From an uncultured Rhodobiaceae bacterium (GTDB lineage: Bacteria; Pseudomonadota; Alphaproteobacteria; RS24): a stretch of DNA of 7,716 nucleotides. The notes beneath the pieces were generated by a model. The model was not told the DNA's origin. It did not search any database and saw only the letters and a list, made by a program, of their open reading frames with translations. The stretch covers positions 1-7,716 of the forward strand of contig CAJWBV010000035.1 in NCBI GenBank assembly GCA_913020275.1, written 5' to 3'. Of the stretch, positions 6,137 through 7,716 are shown in pieces. Each line of letters begins with the position of its first letter. Position 1 is the stretch's first letter. The translations under genes and the position numbers were made by a program.

Positions 6137-7372
6137 ATGACAATAGATTTCAAGATTGAAGACGCAGACGCGCTCGGTTTTGATCCGGCCCGCCTCGCCG
6201 CTATTCCGGATTTCTTTGAAAGCTATATTGCACGGGAAAAAATGTCCGGGTTCAGTATGTTGGTCGCGCGCGACGGCAAAATTGCCACGCAAGCACAACG
6301 CGGGCGCAGTGCTTTTGACGGCGGGCATGATCTGGGCATGGACACGATTTTCCGAATCTATTCAATGACCAAACCGATCACCAGCGTAGCCATTATGATG
6401 CTGGCCGAGCGCGGCAAAATCATGTTGCAAGATCCGGTGACAAAATATCTGCCACAATTTGCGGATATACGCGTGTTCGAAAAGGGCACCCCGCGCGAGT
6501 ACACCACACGCGAGCCCGAACGCATGATTACCGTGCATGATCTCATGACCCATCAATCCGGTCTGACCTATGATTTCATGCTTGCCCATCCCGTGGACGC
6601 ACTTTATCGCAACAGGCGGATCAACGGTGCGCGGTCTGAAAAATTCACACTGGAAGAATTTATCGACCAGCTTGTGGAATTGCCGCTGCAATTCTCGCCC
6701 GGACAGAAGTGGAATTATTCGGTATCGACCGATGTGCTGGGGCGCATCATTGAGGTGGTGTCCGGGCAGACGCTTGATGTTTTTCTAACCAAAAATATTT
6801 TCATGCCGCTGGGCATGAACGACACAAGCTTTACCATCGACGACAACAAGCGCGCGCGCCTTGCCCATAATTATTCGCGCGATCCGGTAAGCGGTATAAC
6901 AAGCCTTGCCGATGCACCAGAAAAAACAATTTACGCCCCCGGTCGCAAGTTTCTATCCGGCGGCGGCGGGCTTTTGTCGACCATGGGCGACTATCTGAAG
7001 TTTTGCGAAATGATGCGACGCCACGGAGTTTTGAACGGGGCGCGCATATTGGGACGCAAAACCGTCGCCTATATGACAAGCAATCATCTGCCCAATGGCG
7101 AAACGCTGATGGATCGCGCATCCGGCAGCTTTTCGGAAGTCAGCTATGGCGGCAACGGTCTCGGCCTCGGTTTTTCAGTTGTGGTGGACCCGCAATATGC
7201 CCCGACCATTACCTCGCGCGGTGTGTATTCATGGGGCGGGCTGGCAAGCACGTTTTTCTGGGTCGATCCGGAAGAGGAAATGGTTGTCATTTTGATGACG
7301 CAAATCATGCCTTCGGGCACTTATCCTTTGCGTCCGCAACTGCAACAGCTTGTATATGCTGCTTTGCAATAA
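6137..7372 (+). CDS. Serine hydrolase of beta-lactamase class C fold, probable family VIII carboxylesterase
   Basis: This 411-residue protein has the penicillin-binding/beta-lactamase fold. The nucleophile motif SMTK (76-79) carries Ser76 and Lys79, and TVHDLMTHQSGLTYDF (132-147) is the conserved region between catalytic elements. The second motif is Tyr194-Ser-Val in WNYSVSTDVLG (192-202), in place of the Tyr-X-Asn of true class C beta-lactamases. The third is Trp366-Gly-Gly in YSWGGLAS (364-371) instead of KTG. The combination SMTK, YSx and WGG is that of family VIII esterases such as EstB, so ester or lactone hydrolysis is more likely than antibiotic resistance; the substrate is unknown. 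No signal peptide is visible, so it should be cytosolic, unlike secreted beta-lactamases. It starts 2 bases after the peptidase stop, apparently as the last gene of the tight cluster. A transacylase role is an alternative. Confidence 0.92.
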   Translation: MTIDFKIEDADALGFDPARLAAIPDFFESYIAREKMSGFSMLVARDGKIATQAQRGRSAFDGGHDLGMDTIFRIYSMTKPITSVAIMMLAERGKIMLQDPVTKYLPQFADIRVFEKGTPREYTTREPERMITVHDLMTHQSGLTYDFMLAHPVDALYRNRRINGARSEKFTLEEFIDQLVELPLQFSPGQKWNYSVSTDVLGRIIEVVSGQTLDVFLTKNIFMPLGMNDTSFTIDDNKRARLAHNYSRDPVSGITSLADAPEKTIYAPGRKFLSGGGGLLSTMGDYLKFCEMMRRHGVLNGARILGRKTVAYMTSNHLPNGETLMDRASGSFSEVSYGGNGLGLGFSVVVDPQYAPTITSRGVYSWGGLASTFFWVDPEEEMVVILMTQIMPSGTYPLRPQLQQLVYAALQ

Positions 7373-7409
7373 ATCATCTGCCAGACACACGTAAACTGCG
7401 CCTTTCCGC

Positions 7410-7438
7410 TTGCTTTCGGAGTGTTGCAACCCTATATC
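7410..7438 (+). promoter_or_regulatory. Candidate promoter for the nitronate monooxygenase gene
   Basis: TTGCTT (7410-7415) and TATATC (7433-7438), 17 bases apart, resemble -35 and -10 boxes. Transcription near 7445 would leave a leader of about 20 bases containing the GGAGG ribosome site. The surrounding 92-base gap (7373-7464) shows no convincing terminator, so read-through from upstream is equally possible. Confidence 0.3.
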
Positions 7439-7453
7439 CGATTAGCATTATAT

Positions 7454-7458
7454 GGAGG
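7454..7458 (+). promoter_or_regulatory. Ribosome binding site of the nitronate monooxygenase gene
   Basis: GGAGG lies 6 bases before the ATG at 7465, an excellent match that fixes the start of the last gene. Confidence 0.8.
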
Positions 7459-7464
7459 TTTCAA

Positions 7465-7716
7465 ATGGCTTTACCTGAGTTTTTACAGAACAATTTGCGC
7501 GTGCCAGTCGTCGGGTCACCGCTGTTCCTCGTATCGGGCCCTGAATTGGTGATAGCCCAGTGCAAAGCAGGCATTATCGGTTCTTTTCCGGCGCTAAATG
7601 CGCGACCGGCAGAAGTTCTCGACGAATGGCTAACGCGCATCAACACCGAGCTGGAAGAATATAAAGCGGCTAATCCAGATGCTGTTGTTGCTCCTTATGC
7701 CGTCAATCAAATCTGT
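7465..7716 (+). CDS. Nitronate monooxygenase (2-nitropropane dioxygenase-like), N-terminal part
   Basis: Only the first 84 residues lie in the window; family members usually have about 320-380. The N-terminus has RVPVVGSPLFLVSGPELVIA (12-31), followed by KAGIIGSFPALNARP (34-48) and a helix LDEWLTRINTELEEY (52-66). It ends at VVAPYAVNQ (74-82). This order is typical of the FMN-binding TIM-barrel nitronate monooxygenases, which oxidise alkyl nitronates such as propionate-3-nitronate to carbonyl compounds and nitrite. The first strand and the GIIGSFPALN loop are part of the flavin pocket. The catalytic histidine lies downstream, outside the window, so activity cannot be judged. Related enoyl-reductase-like FMN proteins (FabK type) share this fold and remain an alternative. 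It is in the same orientation as the upstream cluster, but a 92-base gap and a candidate promoter suggest it may be separately expressed. Confidence 0.88.
   Translation, partial: MALPEFLQNNLRVPVVGSPLFLVSGPELVIAQCKAGIIGSFPALNARPAEVLDEWLTRINTELEEYKAANPDAVVAPYAVNQIC

Noticed and set aside
6137..7372. Antibiotic-resistance beta-lactamase
   Set aside because: The class C YxN and KTG motifs are replaced by YSV and WGG and there is no signal peptide. Esterase-type family VIII features fit better.
7401..7422. Possible terminator hairpin after the hydrolase gene
   Set aside because: The only stem is about four base pairs (TCCG with CGGA) around an eight-base loop with no following T-run, too weak to call.
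7424..7453. Alternative promoter TTGCAA with TTATAT, 18 bases apart
   Set aside because: Transcription would start near 7460, beyond the GGAGG ribosome site at 7454-7458, so this promoter would leave the gene without its ribosome site.

Overview
The window is 7.7 kb of densely packed bacterial chromosome. It carries one leftward gene running off the left edge and seven rightward genes, the last running off the right edge. Moderate-to-high GC content, short gaps, GTG starts and the style of the acyl-CoA and oligopeptidase B proteins suggest a proteobacterium, most likely an alphaproteobacterium. That placement is inferred from protein resemblance recalled from memory, not from a marker gene.

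Layout. Bases 1-646 (minus) hold most of a crotonase-fold enoyl-CoA hydratase/isomerase, missing its C-terminus. A 96-base divergent intergenic region (647-742) follows. A rightward series then runs from 743 to 7372 with gaps of -20, 52, 15, 2 and 2 bases: an acyl-CoA synthetase (743-2302), a ChaC-type gamma-glutamylcyclotransferase (2283-3035), a MaoC/NodN-type hot-dog dehydratase (3088-3540), a methionine-R-sulfoxide reductase B (3556-4005), an oligopeptidase B-like S9 peptidase (4008-6134) and a serine beta-lactamase-fold hydrolase of the family VIII esterase type (6137-7372). After a 92-base gap, the first 84 residues of a nitronate monooxygenase-like flavoprotein begin at 7465.

How they may work together. 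The crotonase, acyl-CoA synthetase and MaoC protein form a coherent acyl-CoA set: activation of a carboxylic acid to its CoA thioester, then hydration or isomerisation of the enoyl-CoA. ChaC (glutathione breakdown), MsrB (repair of oxidised methionine) and oligopeptidase B (clearance of basic peptides) look like thiol, oxidation and peptide housekeeping. The esterase-like hydrolase and the nitronate monooxygenase could act on xenobiotic or secondary substrates. The tight spacing suggests co-transcription, but no single pathway joining all products can be read from the sequence.

No tRNA, rRNA, CRISPR array, insertion sequence, phage gene, long repeat or convincing terminator was seen. I do not see a previously undescribed system. 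The points worth a second look are residue substitutions in otherwise familiar enzymes (crotonase, MsrB, oligopeptidase B), the unusual overlap of the ChaC gene with the ligase gene, and the mixed gene content of the putative operon.
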